A stretch of DNA of 17,224 nucleotides from Candidatus Aenigmatarchaeota archaeon. Its GTDB lineage: Archaea; Aenigmatarchaeota; Aenigmatarchaeia; PWEA01; B50-G16. The translations under genes were made by a program, and so were the position numbers. The notes beneath the pieces are model-generated. The model did not search any database, was not told where the DNA came from, and worked only from the letters and a program-made list of their open reading frames with translations. Shown here one piece after another: positions 7,991 to 13,663 of this stretch. The stretch's first letter is position 1, and the number at the start of each line of letters is the position of its first letter. The stretch covers positions 1-17,224 of the forward strand of contig QMZU01000004.1 in assembly GCA_003663345.1 (NCBI GenBank). The letters run 5' to 3'.

Positions 7991-8299
7991 CTACAACTCT
8001 TTTCTAAGGATCACTTCATCAAACCCCGAATCAATAACCTCAAATCCATGCTTTTTATAAAAACCAACGGTCCATGGCCAGCTCGAGACAAGAACCTCCT
8101 CACAACCCAATTCTTTAAGATACTCGAGGGATTCCTTGAGAAGATATGAGCCCAACCCCTTTCCTTTCTCACTTACGCTTATATGTTTTAGAAGATATGC
8201 TTCCAAACCGTAATAAGGTTTCTGAAAGATTGCAGAGCCCTTCTCACCATCAAGTACAAAATTCAAATAATTCTTCTCATCACTTACTCTTATTTTCAT
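7991..8299 (-). CDS. Small GNAT-family N-acetyltransferase
   Basis: This protein of about 102 residues has the GNAT acetyl-CoA site: a beta strand (LLKHISVS), the pyrophosphate-binding turn EKGKGLGSYLLKESLEYL, and the later strand/helix FYKKHGFEVIDSGFDEVILRKE. The substrate is unknown. I chose ATG 8299 because a TATA-like AATTTTAAAAAT (8321-8332) lies about 27 bases upstream, and because the domain begins there. An upstream ATG at 8368 would add 23 mostly hydrophobic residues not typical of GNAT proteins and would overlap the neighbouring gene's stop by 8 bases. It may also be read from the transcript of the prenyl synthase upstream. Its stop abuts that of argS, leaving no room for a terminator for either gene. 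Confidence 0.8.
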   Translation of the reverse strand: MKIRVSDEKNYLNFVLDGEKGSAIFQKPYYGLEAYLLKHISVSEKGKGLGSYLLKESLEYLKELGCEEVLVSSWPWTVGFYKKHGFEVIDSGFDEVILRKEL

Positions 8300-8320
8300 A
8301 AAACCTATAACCGCGCCGAA

Positions 8321-8332
8321 AATTTTAAAAAT
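8321..8332 (-). promoter_or_regulatory. Possible TATA box of the acetyltransferase gene
   Basis: AATTTTAAAAAT is centred about 27 bases before ATG 8299 on the minus strand, which suits a leaderless transcript. It lies just past the 3' end of the upstream gene. A+T-rich sequence is common in this stretch, so the call is tentative. Confidence 0.35.
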
Positions 8333-8360
8333 AGACGTGAAGAAAAACGTCATTTGTCGT

Positions 8361-9425
8361 TCAAACATCCCTCTCTATGAGATACTGAGCAAAGGCCGCT
8401 AAATGTCTCTTTGCACTGCTCTCCGGGAGAATCTTATCCGCCTCCGCCCATGCTTCCCTCACTATTCTTCTGGCACACTCTCTTGCATAATCGACAGAGC
8501 CGTTCCTCTTCAGTATCTCTATGGCCTCCATTATCTCCTCTTCGGTCTTCTCAGGTTTATCCAGTATCTCTATGATTCTCCTCCTGTCCTCATCATTACC
8601 ATTCCTCAAAGTGTGTATGACCATGAGACTTCTCTTTCCCTCCTTTATGTCATCACCCACCTCCTTTCCCCAGTCCTGTGAACGTGGAAGTATGTTCAAT
8701 ATATCATCCTGTATCTGGAATGCAACTCCTATACTCTCTGCAAGGTCACCAAGCTTCTCCACAATCTTTTCATCAGCCCCGGCAAAGAGAGCACCGAGCT
8801 TTGCAGACAACCTCGCAAGTGTTCCGGTCTTGTATGCGCACATCTGCAAGTACTCCTCCTCCGTTATATCATCACCGTGGCCGTTGTGCCAGTAGATATC
8901 CATGGCCTGCCCAAAGCATATATTGATCATCTCCTGAATGCAGATATCATAGGCCTTCTTTATTGTTTTTTCATCAAAACCCATTCTGTTCCTTAATAAT
9001 ACGAGATATGGCAGGAAGAACATCACATCCCCGAGATTTATTGCCACGTCCATTCCGTATATCCTGTAGGTACACTCCTTTCCCCTTCTCATTTCACTTC
9101 CATCCTCTATGTCATCGTGCATGAGTGTTGCGTTGTGTATGACCTCCGGTATAACCACCAAATCCTTTATCTTCTCAGGTTCACCGCCCAGCGCCTCATT
9201 CACGAGCAGAAGCAGCGCCGGTCTCCATCTCTTTCCTCCCCGGTCCAGGAATTCCCACATGGGCTCTATTATGGTCTTCTGAGGCGCTTCAAGATTGTAC
9301 TTGTATTTTGCCTTACCGAGCATCCACTCAATACTCTTCTCATCCAGCTCTCTGGGTATGTAACTTTCAATTGTACTATCTATCATTCCTTTTTTTTCAG
9401 CAAGAAATTTTTTCACATCCTCCAT
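8361..9425 (-). CDS. Polyprenyl (probably geranylgeranyl or longer) diphosphate synthase
   Basis: This trans-prenyltransferase condenses isopentenyl diphosphate with allylic diphosphates to build isoprenoid chains, in archaea mainly for ether lipids. It has 354 residues, somewhat above the usual 300-330. Visible motifs: GGKRWRP (63-69), the first Asp-rich motif DDIED (104-108) followed by MRRG, GQAMD (172-176), KT (199-200), the second Asp-rich motif QDDILN (239-244; Asn instead of the common final Asp), and GDDIKEGKRS (257-266). The residue five before the first Asp motif is Ala99. In this family a bulky aromatic there limits chain length, so the product may be longer than C20. That is inference. 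A TATA-like CTTAAATAA (9454-9463) gives a very short leader. The divergent neighbour is a KaiC-like gene. Confidence 0.93.
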   Translation of the reverse strand: MEDVKKFLAEKKGMIDSTIESYIPRELDEKSIEWMLGKAKYKYNLEAPQKTIIEPMWEFLDRGGKRWRPALLLLVNEALGGEPEKIKDLVVIPEVIHNATLMHDDIEDGSEMRRGKECTYRIYGMDVAINLGDVMFFLPYLVLLRNRMGFDEKTIKKAYDICIQEMINICFGQAMDIYWHNGHGDDITEEEYLQMCAYKTGTLARLSAKLGALFAGADEKIVEKLGDLAESIGVAFQIQDDILNILPRSQDWGKEVGDDIKEGKRSLMVIHTLRNGNDEDRRRIIEILDKPEKTEEEIMEAIEILKRNGSVDYARECARRIVREAWAEADKILPESSAKRHLAAFAQYLIERDV

Positions 9426-9453
9426 ACAATCACTCTCACTTCTTTGGATATTG

Positions 9454-9463
9454 TTTATTTAAG
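9454..9463 (-). promoter_or_regulatory. TATA box of the polyprenyl synthase gene
   Basis: On the minus strand this reads CTTAAATAAA and is centred about 33 bases before ATG 9425, predicting a leader of only a few bases. A GTGAGAG stretch just before the ATG may act as a weak ribosome binding site. Confidence 0.45.
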
Positions 9464-9517
9464 TCTTTCGTTCTGAAACTTCCCTATATTCGACCATAAT
9501 CGAACATCTTTTCAAAA

Positions 9518-9525
9518 TTTATATA
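9518..9525 (+). promoter_or_regulatory. TATA box of the KaiC-like gene
   Basis: TTTATATA, preceded by A-rich CAAAA as a possible BRE, predicts transcription starting around 9545-9548. The AGGTG ribosome binding site at 9546-9550 then lies at the very start of the mRNA, five bases before TTG 9556. Confidence 0.55.
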
Positions 9526-9555
9526 GAACTGTATAGATATTATACAGGTGCTGAT

Positions 9556-10266
9556 TTGCCGCGGAAGAGTGCCCCCAGGATAGAGAGAGTACCATCTGGT
9601 ATACCAGGTCTGGATAGGTTGATTCAGGGAGGTTTTGTCAAGGGAACCTGTAATCTCATAAGCGGAACAGCCGGTACAGGCAAAACCATATTCGCATCCC
9701 AGTACATATGGCATGGTTTGCAGAATGGCGAAAAATGCCTTTTCCTCTCTTTCGAGGAGAATCCTGATGAGATAAGGGAGGCGGCTCTGGATTTCGGCTG
9801 GGATTTCAAACCTTATGAGAAGAAGGGAAAACTGGTTCTGCGATATGAGGAGCCATCAAAAATACAGATGGATCCATTTTATTTCCGCGAGGAGTTGAAA
9901 GAAAAAGGCTATCAGAGGATAGCTGTTGACTCCACATCTGTGATGGGATTTGCCACGGATAATCTGGCGGATGTGAGGAAGAATTTGATGACATTGATAT
10001 CTGAACTGAAGAGGTACGGTGCAACATCCATTATCACAGGTGAGATGGAAGAGGGAAGTGAGAAGATATCGAGGTTCGGTGTGGAGGAATTCCTTGTGGA
10101 TGGTGTGATAGTTCTTTACTTCACGGGAATAGGAGGAGAGGAGGGAAACAACCTTCAGGTCAGGAAGATGAGAAGGACCAAACATGCAAAAGGATACTTT
10201 CCTTTGATATTCACAAAGAATGGACTGAAGGTCGGTAGGGAGGGTATTTCGGTTCTGATGAAATGA
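9556..10266 (+). CDS. KaiC-like single-domain RecA-superfamily ATPase
   Basis: This 236-residue protein has one KaiC/RadA-type domain. It opens with the family's VPSGIPGLDRLIQGGFVKG entry, followed by Walker A GTAGTGKT (37-44), the paired glutamates FEE (67-68), and Walker B RIAVDS (D125). The KaiC-style end, VRKMRRTKH then a short strand with GLKV, is also present. Archaeal KaiC-like ATPases act as switches or regulators; the filament-associated ArlH is one relative. Nothing here shows circadian function. The start is TTG 9556 with AGGTG five bases upstream. Ten bases separate it from the V4R gene downstream, so they form one operon. Single-domain proteins of this kind lack the duplicated KaiC architecture, so calling it kaiC would overstate the evidence. 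Confidence 0.92.
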   Translation: MPRKSAPRIERVPSGIPGLDRLIQGGFVKGTCNLISGTAGTGKTIFASQYIWHGLQNGEKCLFLSFEENPDEIREAALDFGWDFKPYEKKGKLVLRYEEPSKIQMDPFYFREELKEKGYQRIAVDSTSVMGFATDNLADVRKNLMTLISELKRYGATSIITGEMEEGSEKISRFGVEEFLVDGVIVLYFTGIGGEEGNNLQVRKMRRTKHAKGYFPLIFTKNGLKVGREGISVLMK

Positions 10267-10276
10267 TATAAGTGAT

Positions 10277-10942
10277 ATGATGTATGGTTTTCTTTCAAGA
10301 TTGATAATTTCAAAGCGGTTGCAGTTTGAGCAAGGGAAGATAATATTTGTAGGTCAGCCCATGTCCTTTTTGTCGCTGCTGACATTAAAGGAAATGACAC
10401 TTGATGCAATGAAAGAGGGAAAGAGAGGAATAAATCGACTTTACTACTACGGCTGGCATTCTGGTTACACATTCACGAAAGCATATATGGAAACTCTGAA
10501 GTTAAGACCCTTCGAGGAAACATTTAAACTGATTATGGATGTTTCATCTATGATAGGATACGGTGATTATCAGACTCTTGAGTTCAAACAGAGAAAATAT
10601 TCGAAATTTAAAAACATAGAGAACCCCTTTGGACTTCTCTTCTATCCATCTGATAAGATGTACTGCCATTTTATAAGAGGAATAAACGCTGGTGGAGGAA
10701 CGGCTTTACATGGGGTTTTGATGAACGGCCTTGAATTTGAGTGCACAGCCCAGAATGGTAAGTACTGTCTTTTCATGAATATCGAAAATTCGATAATAAA
10801 GAAGAAGTACAGTGATATCGCTAAAGAACAGCTCGACATGGAATGGCTCAAAAAGAAACAACTTGAACTTATAAAAAGATGCGGTGAGGACCCAAAGAAG
10901 TACCTAAAGGAGGAGAGCAAGAAGGTAAAGGACAAAGAATAG
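10277..10942 (+). CDS. V4R (4-vinyl reductase-like) domain protein
   Basis: This 221-residue protein has a C-terminal half matching the V4R fold pattern: GINAGGGTALHGVLMNGLEF, then C156-TAQNGKY-C164-LF. This small-molecule-binding fold is found in archaeal regulators, bacteriochlorophyll enzymes and TRAPP Bet3 relatives. The N-terminal half (residues about 10-75, with KIIFVGQPMSFLSLLTLKEM) is also V4R-like. Residues about 172-221 form a charged, Lys-rich helical tail. C130 may join the two other cysteines, but a metal site is not proven. It follows the KaiC-like gene by 10 bases and is presumably co-transcribed, suggesting a ligand-sensing partner. ATG 10277 and ATG 10280 are both possible, with AGTGAT just before. 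Its last 39 bases overlap the convergent UbiA gene. Confidence 0.72.
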   Translation: MMYGFLSRLIISKRLQFEQGKIIFVGQPMSFLSLLTLKEMTLDAMKEGKRGINRLYYYGWHSGYTFTKAYMETLKLRPFEETFKLIMDVSSMIGYGDYQTLEFKQRKYSKFKNIENPFGLLFYPSDKMYCHFIRGINAGGGTALHGVLMNGLEFECTAQNGKYCLFMNIENSIIKKKYSDIAKEQLDMEWLKKKQLELIKRCGEDPKKYLKEESKKVKDKE

Positions 10943-11770
10943 AGCGACCAATCTCAATTCACCGAACCTCCTTGATGGGTTATCTCTGATTTTAAGACCA
11001 ATGTAAATGAAGAGCGGTAAAAAGAGAAACAAGCCTGCTAAGTAATACACATCCAATCCCATTCTCCACAACATAAGGACAGTTATCACCAAAAACAAAG
11101 AGACGCCGGATACACCAAGAATAATTGTTTTTCTTTCTCCAAGTTGAATTACAGCCGTGAACTTTCCATATCTTTTATCACCTTCTATGTCTTTGAAATC
11201 CTTGAAGAGAAAAATGAATGTGAACATCAATGTTATGCCAAGCACAACACCAATTCTATTTATGTCAAGGATGAATCCATTCGCAAACAATCCTCCAAAA
11301 AAAGGAAACATAACCATCGGTATACATAATTCTATTTGACTTATTACCCCCCTTCCACAAAATCGGATGGGTGGAATTGAGTAAAGCGCACCCATAATAA
11401 GAGATAATATTGCAATAAGAAGTACCTCCCATCCTATTAACACGGCTATGAGTATAATTACTATGTGAAGGAAGATTGTAAAGTTCCACGCCTCATTTCT
11501 AGTTAACCTGCTCTCCTGCAGCGGTCTGAACGGCATGTTGAACCTGTCCACGTACTCATCATAAATATCGTTTATGGTTGACCCTGCCATATAAGCTAGC
11601 GTGAACAGTATGAAGAGCAGGAAAGCGGTTACGGGTGAGAATGCTCCTGATAAAGCCAGACCAACAACAGCTATCAACCCCGACATCATTCCGTTCCACG
11701 GTCTCCCGACCTCGAGAAGCGCAAAGAATTTGCCCTTCCTCCTGAACACTCTGGCAAAGAATTCCTCCAT
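10904..11770 (-). CDS. UbiA-family prenyltransferase (possible DGGGP synthase)
   Basis: This 288-residue integral membrane protein has about eight hydrophobic segments. Both UbiA Asp-rich motifs are intact: NDIYDEYVDRFNMPFRP (67-83; ND, D71, D75) and KDFKDIEGDKRYG (190-202; D191, D194, D198). These bind the prenyl diphosphate through magnesium. In archaea the main member is digeranylgeranylglyceryl phosphate synthase, which adds the second C20 chain in membrane lipid synthesis. Quinone or heme branches of UbiA cannot be excluded from sequence alone. The polyprenyl synthase nearby (8361-9425) could supply the donor. No ribosome binding site precedes ATG 11770; a minus-strand TATA-like TTTTTATA at 11797-11804 suits a near-leaderless start. 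The stop lies inside the V4R gene, a 39-base convergent overlap. Confidence 0.9.
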   Translation of the reverse strand: MEEFFARVFRRKGKFFALLEVGRPWNGMMSGLIAVVGLALSGAFSPVTAFLLFILFTLAYMAGSTINDIYDEYVDRFNMPFRPLQESRLTRNEAWNFTIFLHIVIILIAVLIGWEVLLIAILSLIMGALYSIPPIRFCGRGVISQIELCIPMVMFPFFGGLFANGFILDINRIGVVLGITLMFTFIFLFKDFKDIEGDKRYGKFTAVIQLGERKTIILGVSGVSLFLVITVLMLWRMGLDVYYLAGLFLFLPLFIYIGLKIRDNPSRRFGELRLVALFFVLYLLALLL

Positions 11771-11835
11771 ATAACGTTATAAATAGGCCCAATTCCTATA
11801 AAAACTTTTATTCTCAGAAAATAAAAGGTGTTTTC
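11771..11835. promoter_or_regulatory. 65-bp divergent promoter region between ubiA-like gene and trpS
   Basis: For trpS (plus), TTATAAAT at 11777-11784 or TATAAAAA at 11797-11804 may act as TATA box; AGGTG at 11826-11830 is the ribosome binding site. For the UbiA gene (minus), the complement of 11797-11804 is TTTTTATA, about 30 bases before ATG 11770. The two promoters interlock, so the two genes probably cannot be initiated fully independently. Confidence 0.5.
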
Positions 11836-12963
11836 ATGACTCAATTCAAGGTAACGCCATGGGATGTCGAAGGGCTGGTTGATTACAAGAAACTAATAGA
11901 GATGTTCGGCACACAACCCATAGACCAGCCACTCTTGAAAAGAATTGAAAAGCATACAGGAGAGTTGCATGTTTTCCTCAGGCGAGGGTTCGCCTTTTCC
12001 CACAGGGACATGGATAAGGTTCTTGATGATTATGAGAAGGGGAAGGGCTTCTTTCTCTACACAGGAAGAGGTCCTTCAGGTAATATGACACTTGGACACC
12101 TCGTTCCTTTTCTCTTCACAAAATGGTTGCAGGATAAATTTGGTGTCAACCTCTACATCGAGATAACAGATGATGAGAAGTTTCTCGTAAAGGACCTGGA
12201 ATTGAACGAGGTCCAGAAGTATGCAGAGGACAACATTCTTGATATAGCAGCTGTGGGGTTTGACTCTGAGAAAACGTTCATTTTCCGGGACACGGAATAT
12301 ATCGCTCACATGTATGAGGATGCCATAAAGGTTGGTAAGAAGATAAACTTCTCGAATGTGAGAGCGGTTTTCGGCTTCACGAATCAGACCAATATTGGTA
12401 TGATATTCTATCCAACACTTCAGATAGTTCCAACACTCTTTGAAAAGAAGAGGTGCCTCATACCTGCAGCAATAGACCAAGACCCGTACTGGCGAGTCCA
12501 GAGGGACATTGCAGAATCCCTTGGATACCACAAGGCAGCTGCCATCCACACCAAGTTCCTCCCGAGCCTTCAGGGCCCTGCTGGTAAAATGAGCACCTCT
12601 GATCCACATACAGCTATATATCTCACTGATTCTCCGGAAGACGTGAGAAGAAAGATAATGAAATACGCTTTCTCCGGCGGTCAACCCACTGTTGAAGAAC
12701 ATAGAAAGAAAGGAGGGAACCCGGATGTGGATACCTCATTCCAGTGGCTCTATATTCTTTTTGAGGAGGATGACCAGAGAATAGAGGATATAAGAAACGA
12801 TTACATCTCCGGGAAACTCCTCACAGGTGAACTCAAGGAGATTCTAATAGAGAAACTCACCTCATTCCTGAAGGAACACCAGAAAAGAAAATGTAAAGCA
12901 GAGAGGGTTGCCAAAAAAATGAAATACACAGGAAAGTTGGCGAAGAGAATGTGGGAAAGATAA
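11836..12963 (+). CDS. trpS: Tryptophanyl-tRNA synthetase, archaeal/eukaryotic type
   Basis: This class I synthetase, 375 residues, charges tRNA-Trp. The archaeal/eukaryotic form is shown by an N-terminal extension (about 1-75), the PSGNMTLGHLVPF signature with T85-LGH88, AIDQDPYWR typical of TrpRS, and GKMSTSDPHTAI (K251-MSTS). The tail segment KYAFSGGQPTVEEHRKKGG is also diagnostic and separates it from the related TyrRS. ATG 11836 has AGGTG at 11826-11830. The TAA stop at 12961-12963 directly touches the encoded CCA end of the minus-strand tRNA-Tyr gene, so readthrough of trpS would produce RNA antisense to that tRNA. No terminator can be fitted between them. Confidence 0.97.
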   Translation: MTQFKVTPWDVEGLVDYKKLIEMFGTQPIDQPLLKRIEKHTGELHVFLRRGFAFSHRDMDKVLDDYEKGKGFFLYTGRGPSGNMTLGHLVPFLFTKWLQDKFGVNLYIEITDDEKFLVKDLELNEVQKYAEDNILDIAAVGFDSEKTFIFRDTEYIAHMYEDAIKVGKKINFSNVRAVFGFTNQTNIGMIFYPTLQIVPTLFEKKRCLIPAAIDQDPYWRVQRDIAESLGYHKAAAIHTKFLPSLQGPAGKMSTSDPHTAIYLTDSPEDVRRKIMKYAFSGGQPTVEEHRKKGGNPDVDTSFQWLYILFEEDDQRIEDIRNDYISGKLLTGELKEILIEKLTSFLKEHQKRKCKAERVAKKMKYTGKLAKRMWER

Positions 12964-12980
12964 TGGTCCGGGGAGCGCGA

Positions 12981-13035
12981 CTCCCAAACCCTTTGGTCCG
13001 GAAGGGTTGATAAGGGCGGGTGTGGCGCCCTTATT
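12981..13035 (-). other. tRNA-Tyr intron 2, 55 nt, non-canonical T-loop position 59/60
   Basis: Removing it restores a perfect 5-bp T stem and the loop TTCAAAT. The splice region fits two 3-base bulges, AAA (5' site) and AGT (3' site), around a 4-pair helix TTCA/TGGG with two G-U pairs. Instead of a simple inner helix the intron folds as two hairpins: ATAAGGGCG/CGCCCTTAT (13010-13034, 9 bp) and AACCCTT/AAGGGTT (12987-13008, 7 bp). This relaxed motif would need a broad-specificity splicing endonuclease. Confidence 0.82.
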
Positions 13036-13057
13036 TTTGAACGCGCGACCTGCCGGT

Positions 13058-13100
13058 TTCTTTAAGAGCAGCTGCTGGGATACAAGCGCAACAGCGCTTG
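13058..13100 (-). other. tRNA-Tyr intron 1, 43 nt, canonical position 37/38
   Basis: A bulge-helix-bulge can be drawn. The anticodon stem continues into a 4-pair helix of CTGT (32-35) with AAAG of the intron (one G·A mismatch). Three-base bulges AGC and AAA hold the two cuts, and an intron helix AAG/CTT extends beyond through two mismatches into GTTGC/GCAGC. An alternative hairpin CAAGCGC/GCGCTTG with loop TGTT competes within the intron. In other archaea and in eukaryotes a tRNA-Tyr intron here is common and can assist modification of position 35. Confidence 0.85.
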
Positions 13101-13136
13101 CTACAGCCGGCCGCTCTTCCGCTGAGCTACCCCCGG

Positions 13137-13390
13137 ATTCTATAATGATGTGATGGAGAAGATATTTAAAAATTAATGTGACTATTCACATTTTCTTTAT
13201 TCTTCTGTTCTTGTTAGGAAGACACCTAGAACATCTCTCTTGAAAAATCTAAGAGATACTTCTTCAGGGTAGCTATTTTTAAACTTTAAATAGTTTTCAA
13301 ACCCGCTAAATTTACGGTCATTAAGGTTATTGCATTGAAGGCAAGAACCTTTTTATTGAATTCTGAGGAAATTTAAATGGAGGTGAAGAG
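13137..13390. promoter_or_regulatory. 254-bp A+T-rich intergenic region with two outward promoters
   Basis: No gene is visible here. Toward the tRNA, the minus-strand TATA-like TTTTTAAATAT lies at 13162-13172. An exact inverted repeat AATGTGA-CTAT-TCACATT spans 13175-13192, followed by a T-rich run on the plus strand; it could be an operator for the tRNA promoter or a plus-strand terminator for trpS readthrough. A looser repeat CTATTT...AAATAG lies at 13273-13293. Toward eS26, TTTTTATT at 13350-13357 is the best TATA box, and GGAGGTGA at 13379-13386 is a full-strength ribosome binding site four bases before ATG 13391. Confidence 0.5.
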
Positions 13391-13663
13391 ATGCCGGTTA
13401 GCAAGGCACCATACAAGCGTGGCTACCATCAGACCAAGGGAAAGGGCAGACAGAGTGTTGTCACCTGCAGTATGTGCGGCTCCAAAGTGCCGAGATTTAA
13501 AACATTTACCAGAAGTTCGGGATTCCGAATCACCGATTCCACAATATTAAAGAGCACCGACAGAAGGAACATCCACACCTTTTCAAGAAAACAGTACATC
13601 TGTCCAAAATGCGCGAGGTTCTACGGTGTGGTTGAGAAACGGAAGAACAGAAGGTATGTATGA
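13391..13663 (+). CDS. rps26e: Small-subunit ribosomal protein eS26
   Basis: This 90-residue, very basic protein has a four-cysteine zinc ribbon: C26-x2-C29 (VTCSMCGSKVP) and C71-x2-C74 (YICPKCARFYG). A basic, glycine-containing N-terminus and an Arg/Lys-rich end (VVEKRKNRRYV) flank it. The order KG-x-G then VTC-x2-CG-x2-VP-x2-K, and the later C-x2-CA before a basic tail, matches eS26 as I know it from eukaryotes and TACK archaea. eS26 sits near the mRNA exit and the 3' end of 16S rRNA. Its ribosome binding site, GGAGGTGA, is the strongest in the window. The last bases overlap the start of a secretion ATPase (ATGA), an unusual partner. Other zinc-ribbon ribosomal proteins fit less well. Confidence 0.78.
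   Translation: MPVSKAPYKRGYHQTKGKGRQSVVTCSMCGSKVPRFKTFTRSSGFRITDSTILKSTDRRNIHTFSRKQYICPKCARFYGVVEKRKNRRYV

Larger units (their letters stand above)
12964..13136 (-). tRNA. tRNA-Tyr (GTA) with two introns, one in the anticodon loop and one in the T-loop
   Basis: Read on the minus strand, all arms pair. Acceptor: CCGGGGG with TCCCCGG (last pair G-U), discriminator A, encoded CCA. D arm: GCTC/GAGC with loop AGCGGAA. Anticodon stem: GCCGG/CCGGC with loop CTGTAGA after splicing, so anticodon GTA. Variable loop: AGGTC. T stem: GCGCG/CGCGC with loop TTCAAAT after splicing. C1:G72 with A73 is the archaeal tRNA-Tyr identity set. Mature length is 72 nt plus CCA. Introns are 13058-13100 (43 nt, site 37/38) and 12981-13035 (55 nt, site 59/60). 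A TATA-like TTTTTAAATAT (13162-13172) lies about 31 bases before the 5' end. The gene converges on trpS with no gap. Confidence 0.93.

Noticed and set aside
8300..8368. N-terminal extension of the acetyltransferase from ATG 8368
   Set aside because: The extra 23 residues are outside the GNAT fold, lack a convincing ribosome binding site, and contain the TATA-like element; kept only as an alternative.
12076..12702. 208-residue minus-strand open frame inside trpS
   Set aside because: It lies fully antisense to a well-conserved synthetase, shows no recognisable domain, and has an unlikely cysteine- and aromatic-rich composition.
11836..12963. Reading trpS as tyrS because a tRNA-Tyr gene adjoins it
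   Set aside because: AIDQDPYWR, SGGQPTVEEHRKKGG and GKMSTSDPHTAI are TrpRS signatures; the adjacency appears incidental.
12994..13136. Shorter tRNA-Tyr ending at the inner CCGGACCA copy
   Set aside because: An acceptor with CTTCCGG can form, but the five bases before it (CAACC) cannot pair with the T-stem strand GCGCG. The outer end at 12964 gives perfect T stem and acceptor.
13178..13190. CRP-like site in the repeat TGTGA-N4-TCACA
   Set aside because: Bacterial CRP sites have a six-base spacer, and no archaeal CRP regulon is implied here; recorded only as an inverted repeat.
13143..13390. C/D box small RNA in the gap before eS26
   Set aside because: GTGATGG and a distant CTGA are imperfect and too far apart to form a standard C/D guide RNA.
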